64,000 nt of DNA from assembly GCA_019634675.1 (NCBI GenBank), contig JAHCAX010000002.1, forward strand, positions 62,001 to 126,000, read 5' to 3'. Both the position numbers and the translations under genes were made by a program. The DNA is from Acherontichlamydia pituitae (GTDB lineage Bacteria; Chlamydiota; Chlamydiia; Chlamydiales; Rhabdochlamydiaceae). Every line of letters starts with the position of its first letter. Positions within the stretch are counted from its first letter, which is position 1. The notes under the pieces were generated by a model. The model made no database searches. It had not been told where the DNA came from and was given only the letters and a program-made list of their open reading frames with translations. Shown one piece after another: positions 51,524 through 59,944 of this stretch.

Positions 51524-52459
51524 ATGTTTAAATTTCTTAAGTCGAGCTTTCAGAAAGTCAAAAGCGCCCTTTCAAAAACCCGTTCCCTTCTCTCTCAGAG
51601 GATCCACGCGCTGTTTGGAAAGCCTTGGAACGATGAGACCTTTGAAGAGCTGGAGCAAATCCTCTTTGAATCGGACCTGGGGTCGCAGTGCGCGACCGAG
51701 TTCGTCGACCACCTCCGCTCAGCCCTGCGCACAAAGCCGACCAACGACATTTCTTACATCCTCAAGATTTTGCAAGAGCATGCCTTGAGCATCTTAAATG
51801 AGCCTGCGAAGTCAATTCCCCGGATTCCGGAAGCCGGGACTCCGCTTGTGATCTTGATCGTCGGCGTGAACGGAAGCGGCAAGACCACATCGATTGCCAA
51901 ACTCGCCAATCACTTTTGCAGCGAAGGGAAAAAAGTCATTCTGGCAGCAGGCGATACGTTCCGGGCAGCTGCGATCGACCAACTGACGCTTTGGGCTGAA
52001 AGGCTGGATGTCGACATTGTCAAGTCCAAGCCGGGAAGCGATCCTTCCGCTGTCGCCTTCGATGCATTGACAGCTGCCAAGGCGCGCGGGATCGACGTAG
52101 TCCTGATCGATACGGCAGGACGCCTCCAAAATAAGACCGACTTGATGCAAGAATTGGAAAAAGTAAGGCGCGTGTGCAGCAAGGTCATTCCTGATGCGCC
52201 CCATGAGACGCTTCTTGTCCTTGATGCGACGACTGGGCAGAATGCGATCGACCAGGCCCAAGCCTTCCACCAGTTTACCCCGCTGACGGGACTTGTCCTT
52301 GCAAAACTCGACGGATCGGCCAAGGGAGGAATTGTCCTTTCGATCTATAAGCGATTTGGGATTCCAATCCAATGGATAGGAACGGGAGAAAAGGCAGAAG
52401 ACCTTGAGCCGTTCGATGCTGAAACGTACGTCAAAGCGTTGTTCACAACGGAGGATTAA
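51524..52459 (+). CDS. ftsY: Signal recognition particle receptor FtsY
   Basis: 311 residues. N domain helices at residues 1-95 lack the long acidic A region of E. coli FtsY. The G domain has GVNGSGKTTSIAKLA (G1), DTFRAAAIDQL (I-box/G2), DTAGRLQNKTDLM (G3), LAKLDGSAKGG (G4-region TKLD variant) and GTGEKAEDLEPFD near the C-terminus. It delivers ribosome-SRP complexes to the Sec translocon. Confidence 0.95.
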   Translation: MFKFLKSSFQKVKSALSKTRSLLSQRIHALFGKPWNDETFEELEQILFESDLGSQCATEFVDHLRSALRTKPTNDISYILKILQEHALSILNEPAKSIPRIPEAGTPLVILIVGVNGSGKTTSIAKLANHFCSEGKKVILAAGDTFRAAAIDQLTLWAERLDVDIVKSKPGSDPSAVAFDALTAAKARGIDVVLIDTAGRLQNKTDLMQELEKVRRVCSKVIPDAPHETLLVLDATTGQNAIDQAQAFHQFTPLTGLVLAKLDGSAKGGIVLSIYKRFGIPIQWIGTGEKAEDLEPFDAETYVKALFTTED

Positions 52460-52474
52460 AGAACATCTCCTAAT

Positions 52475-53191
52475 CTAGGAGAATTCAGCCGGAGAAAATG
52501 CTTCAATTTTTTCAAAGCTAAGCTCGGCGCCTTTCCGATCTGGATCGTAGATCATATGGACCACAGCGCAATTACCGATCTTTAATGGAGCTTCGCTGTC
52601 TAAGCTTTCTTCGGCAAGCGTTCGGATGACCCTTCCATGGGTGAACACGAGGACTTTTTCACCCGGGTGGGCTTCAGCAATCTTCTTTATCTGGACCATC
52701 ACCCTGGCCAGCAATGCATTATAGCTTTCAGAACCATTCATGAGGACCTGGTCCCAACGCTTCTTCCGATCGGGAATGCTATGTAGCAAGTTCTTTTTAT
52801 TTTCTTCATAGGCAAGGGCTATTTGTTCATCCCATAGCACGCCTTCGAGGTCTCCCCAGCTAATTTCTCGCAAGGCCTCCGTTTTCACAATAGGCAGATC
52901 ATATTTCACTGCTGACAGCTGCGCTGTTACATAGGCGCGGCTCAAATCACTGGAATAGATCGCTGCAACATCAGGATGGGCTACGATCAGCTCGTTCGCT
53001 ACAGACTCAGCTTGGGAAAGTCCCGTTTCGTTCAATTCAATGTCAATTTGTCCCTGGTACCGCATTTCTTTATTCCAATCGGTTTCCCCATGGCGAACCA
53101 ACAGAAAGCGGGTAGGCTCAGCAAAAATCGGTGAAATGCAATTCATGACAACCACCAAAAATAATAACAATCTAAACCACACCACGTTCAA
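52475..53191 (-). CDS. Exported histidine phosphatase, second copy
   Basis: 238 residues; the start is uncertain (TTG at 53191, or GTG at 53185 or 53182), with no ribosome site. A hydrophobic leader WFRLLLFLVVVMNCISPIFA is followed by the catalytic domain: LLVRHGETDWN, YSSDLSRAYVTA, EISWGDLEGV and VLVFTHGRVIRTLA. It has the same architecture as 7417-8154. Substrates are unknown; phosphoglycerate-mutase-like phosphatases act on small phosphoesters. Converges on ftsY. Confidence 0.8.
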   Translation of the reverse strand: MNVVWFRLLLFLVVVMNCISPIFAEPTRFLLVRHGETDWNKEMRYQGQIDIELNETGLSQAESVANELIVAHPDVAAIYSSDLSRAYVTAQLSAVKYDLPIVKTEALREISWGDLEGVLWDEQIALAYEENKKNLLHSIPDRKKRWDQVLMNGSESYNALLARVMVQIKKIAEAHPGEKVLVFTHGRVIRTLAEESLDSEAPLKIGNCAVVHMIYDPDRKGAELSFEKIEAFSPAEFS

Positions 53192-53275
53192 ACAAAATCT
53201 GAAATTTTTATTTTAAAAATAATACTTTAGAACTAAAGCAGAAATCAATAGAAATTCGCCAATTACTGTCGATTT

Positions 53276-53995
53276 TTAGTGGATCTGAAGGCAGATGGCC
53301 CCGACAAACTCCTGGGCTTGACGCCCCCAGGCAAAAGGCACTGAGATCTGCTCATTTTGACGTTTGACAGTTACCTTGGCAGTCCCCGTTTCTTGTCCTT
53401 CGATGGAAGGCCTTAACAAGTAGTTGAAGTTTCCATTCTGATCTATGATAACGGCCTCTTGATGGATCTGATCTCCTGATGTGCATATGACCTGAACCCT
53501 TTCTCCTGGTGTAAAGCCTTTTCCGAAACAGGCAAACTCTTCCCCTTTCGGATCGAACAGTTCAAGGGAAACAGTCGCAAATTCTTTGGACGCTTCAATA
53601 GGAAACGGGATGATAGACGTGATGATTTTTTCAGATCGGTCTGGAGAATACATGCAGTAGGAGACTTTCTCTCCTTTTCTGAGGGGAGTGACTGCGAATG
53701 GAGCTCCTTGTTTCAGCTCGCTGTCGAGATCGATGATCAGATGCCCCTTTTTGTTCGCAGTATAATTAAAGACTGGCGTTTCCGAGCCATCGCAGTTGCG
53801 GATGAACAGCGTGTAGGTCTTGCCAGGAGGAAATTGCTCTGCCCGCAGTTTGAGCACCTGAATTTTAAGGCCCTCCCACTTCAGTTCTCCCCACTTCTTT
53901 TGACAGTAGAGATAAGGTCCCTGAACTTCCTCGTTCGCATAAAGACAAACCTGGACCGCTAGCAAAGCGGTCAGCAACTGCAAAGATCTCCGCAT
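53276..53995 (-). CDS. Exported protein of unknown function
   Basis: 239 residues from the ATG with GAGG 6 nt upstream. Signal peptide RRSLQLLTALLAVQVCLYA (1-20). The mature part is beta-rich with two similar halves of Ig-like character (GKTYTLFIRNCDGSETPVFN; GERVQVICTSGDQIHQEAVI) that could each be an Ig/FN3-like domain. Four Cys could form disulphides. No family is recognised. Divergent from the zinc-finger gene across repeat family A. Confidence 0.58.
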   Translation of the reverse strand: MRRSLQLLTALLAVQVCLYANEEVQGPYLYCQKKWGELKWEGLKIQVLKLRAEQFPPGKTYTLFIRNCDGSETPVFNYTANKKGHLIIDLDSELKQGAPFAVTPLRKGEKVSYCMYSPDRSEKIITSIIPFPIEASKEFATVSLELFDPKGEEFACFGKGFTPGERVQVICTSGDQIHQEAVIIDQNGNFNYLLRPSIEGQETGTAKVTVKRQNEQISVPFAWGRQAQEFVGAICLQIH

Positions 53996-54056
53996 ATCTG
54001 CCTCACAACAGAATTCATTAGGCAAGCCGTCCCTAATGCATTTGGGCCAGCCTCTC

Positions 54057-54078
54057 GAGGCAGTTGCAAAACTGCCTC
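54057..54078. repeat. Palindromic repeat family A (best copy)
   Basis: A perfect 22-bp palindrome: arms GAGGCAGTT/AACTGCCTC with a GCAA centre, between two divergent genes. Other copies lie at 12111, 30716 and 46509. Confidence 0.7.
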
Positions 54079-54148
54079 TCTCCTAATTTCGGATCTTGCA
54101 AAAAAAAGAATTAGATATGAAGATATATTTCAAATTAGTGAGGTTTTT

Positions 54149-54478
54149 ATGAAAAAAGCTCTTTTAACTAGTTTGTCTTCAATTCTCCTATTTTCGTTTG
54201 TTTCAGCACATCAATTTGTTCCTACGGACTGCATTTTTACCGTCGACGGACAAACGTTTGCAAAGATTTATGTCGATGCATCGCAAGTCTTTATCTCCAA
54301 AAATACAATCACTGTCAACCTTGGCAAAGAGAGCATATGCCCAGATACGATCTATTCGGATGGAAAAGGGGTCTTCTTTGTTCTGCCATCGACCGAAGTT
54401 TGGCAATGCCCGTCCTGTGAGATCACCATCAATTTTGCTTCTCACAGCCATTGCTCAAACTGCGGATCGATCCGGTAA
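54149..54478 (+). CDS. Small exported protein with RanBP2-type zinc finger, second copy
   Basis: 109 residues with GAGG 6 nt before the ATG. Signal peptide KKALLTSLSSILLFSFVSA (1-20). The middle domain (AKIYVDASQVFI...GVFFVLPS) parallels that of 34888-35292. The C-terminal finger is W-x-C-x2-C-x4-N-x6-C-x2-C (WQCPSC...NFASHSHCSNCG). The two proteins have the same three-part layout, so they are paralogues. The finger type is known mostly from eukaryotic ubiquitin- and RNA-binding proteins. Confidence 0.66.
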   Translation: MKKALLTSLSSILLFSFVSAHQFVPTDCIFTVDGQTFAKIYVDASQVFISKNTITVNLGKESICPDTIYSDGKGVFFVLPSTEVWQCPSCEITINFASHSHCSNCGSIR

Positions 54479-54480
54479 CA

Positions 54481-55155
54481 TTATGAAGCCAGTTTAAGAA
54501 CCCCTCTCTTGACGAGCTCGCTTTTGATCTGATCGGTCGATTCGAACACGATCGCATCGATCCCAAGCTTTTTTGCCGCCTCGACGTTTTCCTGCTTATC
54601 ATCGATGAAGACGACGTCTTGAGCAGGAAGAGCTAATTCTTTGAGAAGGATCTCAAACGCTTTGGCATCGGGCTTTTCCACCCCGATCTCATGAGAAAGC
54701 AGACAAGGCTCAAACAGCTCATAATAACCATAGCTCCTAATCAGTTTCGAAAGGCGTGGATCAATATTTGACAAGAGCGCAACAGGGACTTTTGCCCCTT
54801 TTAATCGTTCTACCAGCGCAAACATCTCTGGATTGGCCCCGACGGCGCTCTTCATGACAGAATGAAAATCTTCAGACCAATTAGATGGCAATCGGATCCC
54901 ATGCTCTTTAGCGTAGGCGATCCAAAATTCCTCATCTGTCTTGCCGGCTTTGACAGCCAACCGTTTTTCTTGGTTGACCTTTTCAAAATCCGCTTCAGAT
55001 AGCTGATGGCTTTGTCTGATGAACTGGACAACCGCTTCCCGGTCGGGACTGCCTGTCAAGACTCCTCCAAAGTCGAAAACGATAGCTTGCGGCGCAGCAA
55101 GCAATGATCCTGCTGTGCATGTCGACATCAATAGTGAAAATACCCATTTCTTCAT
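54481..55155 (-). CDS. Exported HAD-family hydrolase
   Basis: 224 residues. Signal peptide KKWVFSLLMSTCTAGSLLAA (1-21). HAD motifs: IVFDFGGVLTG (nucleophile Asp in a DFGG version, as in YihX-like enzymes), VALLSNIDP (motif II Ser), EKPDAKAFEILL (Lys) and VVFIDDKQENV (acidic motif IV). Most HAD phosphatases are cytosolic; the leader would put this one in the periplasm. Substrate unknown. The two stops with the zinc-finger gene are 2 nt apart. Confidence 0.8.
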   Translation of the reverse strand: MKKWVFSLLMSTCTAGSLLAAPQAIVFDFGGVLTGSPDREAVVQFIRQSHQLSEADFEKVNQEKRLAVKAGKTDEEFWIAYAKEHGIRLPSNWSEDFHSVMKSAVGANPEMFALVERLKGAKVPVALLSNIDPRLSKLIRSYGYYELFEPCLLSHEIGVEKPDAKAFEILLKELALPAQDVVFIDDKQENVEAAKKLGIDAIVFESTDQIKSELVKRGVLKLAS

Positions 55156-55297
55156 AAAGACTCCTTTGGGTTAGCAAAATACAATCAAATGTAGAGCGGC
55201 TGCCCATTGTCCCACCACCCCAATTCCCATTCAACTGCAAAAATTTTTTCTTTCTTTGATTTTAAGAACACCACCTTTTACAAAAGTATGTTTGATC
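55156..55297. other. Intergenic, nothing recognised
   Basis: Upstream region of the HAD gene; no frame, strong hairpin or repeat was seen before the palindrome starting at 55298. Confidence 0.3.
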
Positions 55298-55450
55298 TAG
55301 GGCCTGTCGTCAATTCAGGTTTCGTCGAGTTTTTAGATTATTTTGGCCGATTTTGAATTCTTTTTTCGGGGGGTAATATACGCAATGTTGATATAACCCC
55401 CCGAAAAAGAATCCAAAATCGACAGAAACTGAATTGACGACAGGCCCTAG
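55298..55450. repeat. Nested palindrome, repeat family E
   Basis: About 153 bp. The outer arms CTAGGGCCTGTCGTCAATTC and their complement are nearly perfect. The inner arms start GATTTTGAATTCTTTTTTCG and reach GGGGGGT.ATAT around a short centre. The plan matches family B at 17556-17732 (outer arm, spacer, inner arm ending in a G-run plus TATAT), although the outer arms differ in sequence. Confidence 0.7.
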
Positions 55451-55502
55451 TAGAGAAAATAATTACCAAAACATTCAGGATAGCATTTGCCAAGGAGCTC
55501 CT

Positions 55503-55826
55503 ATGATCTATATTTTTTGGACATGCCGCGACAAAGAAGAAGCAAAAAAGATTATTCATGGACTGCTCGGCAAACATCTAATCGCCTGCGCAACGATCTA
55601 CCCAGAAGTGGAATCGATCTACCGTTGGGAGGGGAAAATTGAAGAGGGACAGGAGACAAAGGTCGTTCTTAAGACAGCATCAGAACACTTTGAAGCCGTT
55701 CAAGAATACATCAAAGCGCATTGCAGTTATGAAGTGCCGGAGATCCTGCAAGTTGAGATTGTTCGAGGATATCCTCCTTACTTAGCTTGGGTAGCGCAAG
55801 AGACCTCTTCCTCCGTTGAGTCTTAG
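55503..55826 (+). CDS. cutA: CutA1-like divalent-ion tolerance protein
   Basis: 107 residues, the normal CutA length; AAGGAG lies 5 nt before the ATG, and the longer in-frame reading runs into the palindrome. WTCRDKEEAKKIIHGLLGK, LIACATIYPEVESIYRWEGK, ETKVVLKT and HCSYEVPEILQVEI are the standard CutA blocks. It forms a trimer with a PII-like fold. Its exact role, formerly copper tolerance, is unsettled. Confidence 0.92.
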   Translation: MIYIFWTCRDKEEAKKIIHGLLGKHLIACATIYPEVESIYRWEGKIEEGQETKVVLKTASEHFEAVQEYIKAHCSYEVPEILQVEIVRGYPPYLAWVAQETSSSVES

Positions 55827-55977
55827 AAGCTGCTGCAATCTTAATAAAAAAATTTTGGAAATTTTTTGAACGCTTTTCGCAAACTATTTTTTTACTTAAA
55901 AACTTGCAGTTCAAAACCAAATTTGTCATACTGACGCGGGTGCCCCATCTCTTGTTAAGACTAATTGAAGGAGTACG

Positions 55978-56604
55978 ATGCCTCAAGTTCAAGCCTGTTT
56001 GTTCTCCCCTTTTTCGCCCCATTCGGTCAGGCAAGAACAGCACCGTACATTGCTGCTTCAGTTTTTTCTCAAGGAACTGCTGGCTGCCCATCAGGCAATT
56101 TTGCATGAGGCTCCCATCAACCTGGTCATTTCTCCCGAGAAACGCCACTTCCCCTACGATTGGGCGCACGAGTCAGGGCATGTGAACAAAGCTTTCGAAC
56201 ATACCCAACTATTCTTCATTGCCTTTGAAAACTTTGAGGAACAGGTCGAACAGATCCATTTGACCCTTGCCGATCTAGTCCTTACTTTTTCAGGGAGGGA
56301 ATCCTTGAACTCCCGCCAAAAGCTGCAGATCAAACGGAAGCTCCATCAACTCTATCAGTTTGCAGAACCGCTGGTCTCTCATTTTAAAAGTAATGAAAAC
56401 CTCATCTTCTTCTTGTTGAAAAACCAGGATCCAGTCAATGCTCTGATGGGAAAAGGATATCTAAGGACATATCTTTCCCATCTTCACAAAAAAGGGTTGG
56501 GACAGTTAGAAAAGAAACTATGCGATCATTTTCACGATCGAGGCTTTTCTTCGCTGATCCCCGAACTAAAAAAGCGGTTTTCTGAATTGAGCCGACCAAA
56601 TTGA
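55978..56604 (+). CDS. Conserved hypothetical protein upstream of priA
   Basis: 208 residues; GGAG lies 5 nt before the ATG. Soluble and helical with many His (HFPYDWAHESGHVNKAFEHT); no known motif. It is followed 11 nt later by the next gene and then by priA, so the three form an operon. In Chlamydia a hypothetical gene also precedes priA, but I cannot confirm orthology by eye. Confidence 0.55.
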   Translation: MPQVQACLFSPFSPHSVRQEQHRTLLLQFFLKELLAAHQAILHEAPINLVISPEKRHFPYDWAHESGHVNKAFEHTQLFFIAFENFEEQVEQIHLTLADLVLTFSGRESLNSRQKLQIKRKLHQLYQFAEPLVSHFKSNENLIFFLLKNQDPVNALMGKGYLRTYLSHLHKKGLGQLEKKLCDHFHDRGFSSLIPELKKRFSELSRPN

Positions 56605-56615
56605 GCATTTAGGTT

Positions 56616-57425
56616 ATGAACGATTCCTTTCGACAGCTAGTCCATGATGCGCTTAACTACGCGCGCGCGCAGCCCCAACAAGCTTGGATATTCGCCTCTG
56701 CTGAAGAGGTCCAGTTTTTTCAATCCTGCTCACGCCAACACTCTGCCCGTCGCGAGCTGCCGCAGCCTACTGCCTCAAAACCAATTCCAGTAAAAACCCA
56801 GATTAAAGAGGGCGTTGCAAAACCCCAACTGGAACCCAAAGCAAGTCTTCCATCTCCCTCCAAAGAAACTCCAGCCGCCGCCAAGGAATCTGCCATTTCT
56901 CCTCAGCCTGCCTTAAAAATGCCTGCGCCTCCAGCTATAAAGCCATCTGAAGAGATCGTAAAGACGCTGCGAAAAATTGCGCCAGCTTTGCACATCTCCG
57001 ATCAGGTCCCCGACGATCATACAGCTAAACAGATCTCCTCCGCTTGGAAAGAAAAACTCTCTGGCATCGATGTGGTCTTGATCGCTTTGAACAACATTCC
57101 AGATACGATTGAACTGATGAAAAATCTTGCGAAAGCGATCCAAAAAGACTTAAGGAATGTTAAACTCATGTCTGGCGATCGGCTCGAGCAAGAAAAGCGA
57201 TGGGACGCATTTTTTCAAACAAATACCTTTCGCTTGATCATAGCCTCTTCTGGCATGGAACAGTATCCGGAATTGCTAAAACACTATAAGGCCTTGCCGG
57301 CCCAGCAATCGGCATTTTTAGCTGATATCCCTTTGATCGTTCTTGAACACCCTTCTGCTTATACGGAATCTCCCAATAAGAAGGTCAGTTTGTGGAAGAG
57401 CTTATGCCTGATGCTCAAAAGATAA
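56616..57425 (+). CDS. Proline-rich protein overlapping priA, unknown
   Basis: 269 residues. Residues ~40-115 are Pro/Ala/Lys-rich and probably unstructured. Residues ~150-265 look globular (IDVVLIALNNIPDTIELMKN; FRLIIASSGMEQYPELLKHY) with a Rossmann-like alternation. No family is recognised. Its end overlaps priA by ~22 nt, so the genes are translationally coupled, suggesting a DNA-metabolism link (inference). Confidence 0.55.
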   Translation: MNDSFRQLVHDALNYARAQPQQAWIFASAEEVQFFQSCSRQHSARRELPQPTASKPIPVKTQIKEGVAKPQLEPKASLPSPSKETPAAAKESAISPQPALKMPAPPAIKPSEEIVKTLRKIAPALHISDQVPDDHTAKQISSAWKEKLSGIDVVLIALNNIPDTIELMKNLAKAIQKDLRNVKLMSGDRLEQEKRWDAFFQTNTFRLIIASSGMEQYPELLKHYKALPAQQSAFLADIPLIVLEHPSAYTESPNKKVSLWKSLCLMLKR

Positions 57426-59647
57426 TTTTTGCCGAGGTGATCCTCGACTCTGCCATCGACCGGCCTCTTGATTATCAGATTCCAGATCATCTGCAAAGCT
57501 CTGTCCAAATCGGATCGCGCGTCATGGTCCCGTTGCGCGGCGCGCACAAGGCTGGAACTGTCTTTTCCTTGAAAGAGACAAGCCCCTTTTCCAAAGTCCA
57601 GCCCATCATCGAGACTCTTTCTGAAGAGCCGCTCATTTCTGCCGAGCTCTTTCAACTGGCACGTTGGATGTCCCGGTATTATTGCGCACCCTTTCGCAAA
57701 GTCCTCAAATCGATCTTGCCGCCGAGCATCCGAGGAAAGATCAAGCATAAAGAGCAGCTGCTGATCGAATCGCCTCTTTCGCAAAACCTCCTTGCCGCCG
57801 AGTGCGAAGCGCTGCGGCAAAAGAACCCCTCCCACGCTTCGATCCTCGATATCGTCCTGAAAGCGCCTAAAGGGATCTTGCTCTCTGAACTGCTTGAAAA
57901 AGCCGATGTTTCGCGCAGCCCGATCGACACCTTGATTAAAAAAAAGCTCCTCTGCAGCAGAAAAGTCCAGATCGAGCGTTCCGCCTTAAGCGATGAAGAG
58001 TACTTTCCAACCAAGCCCAAACAGCTAAATGAAGAGCAAACCCATGCTTTAGCACGGATCAAAGAAAGTTTGAGCGAAGCCCGTTTTGAAGCGCAGCTGC
58101 TCTTTGGCGTAACGGGAAGCGGCAAGACAGAGGTCTACCTTCAAGCGATGGAACATGCCTTAACCTTGAACAAAGGGGTGATCTTTTTAGTTCCCGAGAT
58201 CGCGCTCACTTCCCAAACCATCGAGAGGCTCCGGAGCCGCTTTAAAGAAAAGATCGCCGTCTTGCACCACCGGCTATCGGAAGGAGAGCGGCACGATGCC
58301 TGGCACCAGATCCATCAAGCAAAGGCCCCGATCGTCATTGGCGCCCGTTCAGCAATCTTCAGTCCTGTTCCCCGCCTGGGTCTTATCATCGTCGACGAAG
58401 AGCAGGAGTCTTCCTACAAACAGACCGAAGAGTCTCCCAGCTACCATGCTCGGGACGTGGCTGTCATGCGCGCTAAACTGTCCAATGCAACCGTTGTTCT
58501 GGGAAGCGCAACGCCCAGCTTTGAGTCGTACCAAAATGCCCTTACAGGAAAATACAGGCTCAGCACACTCAAACAACGCGCTGACAGTGCGCAGCTTCCC
58601 GAAATCCAGATCGTCGATATGCAAGTCGAGTTCCAAAAGGCCAAGTCCTTTACCCTTTTTTCCGAACCTCTTATCAACGAAATGAAAAAAAGACTGGAGA
58701 TCGGCGAACAAACGATCCTTTTCCTGAACCGGCGCGGTTATCACACTTCCCAAATGTGTCCCCGCTGCTCCCATGTGATCGAATGCCCCCATTGCGATGT
58801 GAGCCTGACCTTTCATTTAAACGAGAACATTTTGGCATGCCACCTCTGCGACTACCGCCTTTCCCCTCCGCCCCGCACCTGTCCAAACTGCAAATCTGAG
58901 GAGGGACTAAAGTTCAAAGGGGCTGGAACCGAGATGGTCGAGCGCGCCTTGCACGCAATCCTTCCTGAAGTAAGAACCTTGCGACTAGATGCGGACACAA
59001 CGCGCCATAAAGGCTCCCATGAGATGCTTTTTAAACAGTTCCGTTCCGGTAAGGCCGACGTCCTCATCGGTACTCAAATGATCGCCAAAGGCCTCCACTT
59101 CCCCTCCGTAACGCTCGTCGGCGTCCTCAATGCTGACGGGAACCTCCAAATCCCCGACTTCCGCGCCTCCGAACAGGTGTTCCAACTCATCACCCAGGTA
59201 TCGGGCCGCTCAGGACGCGGCGCAATGGCCGGTAAAGTGATCATACAGACTCGGATGCCGGAACATCCCGTGATGGCGCTTGCTGCAAACCAAAACTATG
59301 AGGAGTTTTTTTCGCAAGAGATCGAGGTGCGCAAGCTCTTTACCTATCCTCCGTTCTCACATCTGATCAAGCTCACCTTTAGCAGTGAAGTGGAAACTCT
59401 TTGCCGCAGCACTGCTCAAAAGTTTCGCGAGACACTGATCTCTTCTGCCCCTCCCCACTGCGAGGTCCTGCCGATTGTCCCCTGCGGGCACGCGAAGGTA
59501 AAGGGACGGCACCGGTTCCAATTCCTGATCAAAGCAGAAAAGTTTGCCCAGCTTTTGCAAACGATCGATACCTTGCGGCAAGATCCTATGCTGCCGCAGA
59601 AGGTGCGCCTGTCCATTGACGTCGATCCCCTTTCAACCTTCTTCTAG
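57404..59647 (+). CDS. priA: Primosomal replication-restart helicase PriA
   Basis: 747 residues from ATG 57404; GTG 57392 is an alternative start. N-terminal DNA-binding domain AEVILDSAIDRPLDYQIP. DEAx helicase core with LLFGVTGSGKTEVYLQA (Walker A), IIVDEEQESSYKQTE (DEEQ, Walker B), VLGSATPS and VSGRSGRG. Two zinc sites at about residues 450-505 with eight Cys (MCPRC, CPHC, CHLC, CPNC). PriA reloads the replisome at stalled forks. Last gene of a three-gene operon ending in a hairpin at 59688. Confidence 0.95.
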   Translation: MPDAQKIIFAEVILDSAIDRPLDYQIPDHLQSSVQIGSRVMVPLRGAHKAGTVFSLKETSPFSKVQPIIETLSEEPLISAELFQLARWMSRYYCAPFRKVLKSILPPSIRGKIKHKEQLLIESPLSQNLLAAECEALRQKNPSHASILDIVLKAPKGILLSELLEKADVSRSPIDTLIKKKLLCSRKVQIERSALSDEEYFPTKPKQLNEEQTHALARIKESLSEARFEAQLLFGVTGSGKTEVYLQAMEHALTLNKGVIFLVPEIALTSQTIERLRSRFKEKIAVLHHRLSEGERHDAWHQIHQAKAPIVIGARSAIFSPVPRLGLIIVDEEQESSYKQTEESPSYHARDVAVMRAKLSNATVVLGSATPSFESYQNALTGKYRLSTLKQRADSAQLPEIQIVDMQVEFQKAKSFTLFSEPLINEMKKRLEIGEQTILFLNRRGYHTSQMCPRCSHVIECPHCDVSLTFHLNENILACHLCDYRLSPPPRTCPNCKSEEGLKFKGAGTEMVERALHAILPEVRTLRLDADTTRHKGSHEMLFKQFRSGKADVLIGTQMIAKGLHFPSVTLVGVLNADGNLQIPDFRASEQVFQLITQVSGRSGRGAMAGKVIIQTRMPEHPVMALAANQNYEEFFSQEIEVRKLFTYPPFSHLIKLTFSSEVETLCRSTAQKFRETLISSAPPHCEVLPIVPCGHAKVKGRHRFQFLIKAEKFAQLLQTIDTLRQDPMLPQKVRLSIDVDPLSTFF

Positions 59648-59687
59648 TCATCCTCATCTTCATCCTAGCCATCCCTAGAGCCTGTTA

Positions 59688-59716
59688 TGAATTCATCGGC
59701 AGCAAGCCGGAATTCA
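59688..59716 (+). terminator. Hairpin after priA
   Basis: TGAATTC...CGGC/GCCG...GAATTCA forms an 11-bp stem with a 2-nt bulge and AGCAA loop, 40 bp after the priA stop. No T-run, so it could instead be a repeat. Confidence 0.45.
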
Positions 59717-59883
59717 CAAAAGCTGAGCAGGGTAGAATAAAGGATACGCCCTCTATATGAAAGCTGCAGGATTAAAAAAAATTTAATTATCAATCTTTGT
59801 ATATCTCTACGCGAACTAATTTCAATAGTAGCAACACATAAATAAAAATAAATAAAGTTTTTATTTGCTACAGATTTAAATTG

Positions 59884-59911
59884 TTGAAAATTACACTAGA
59901 TTTATTATAAA
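59884..59911 (+). promoter_or_regulatory. Candidate promoter of the CPBP protease gene
   Basis: TTGAAA, 16 bp and TATAAA lie 34 bp before the ATG in an A/T-rich region (59720-59944) that otherwise holds nothing recognisable. Confidence 0.5.
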
Positions 59912-59944
59912 ATCGTCCAGATTTAAATTAACTAGGATAGCAAA

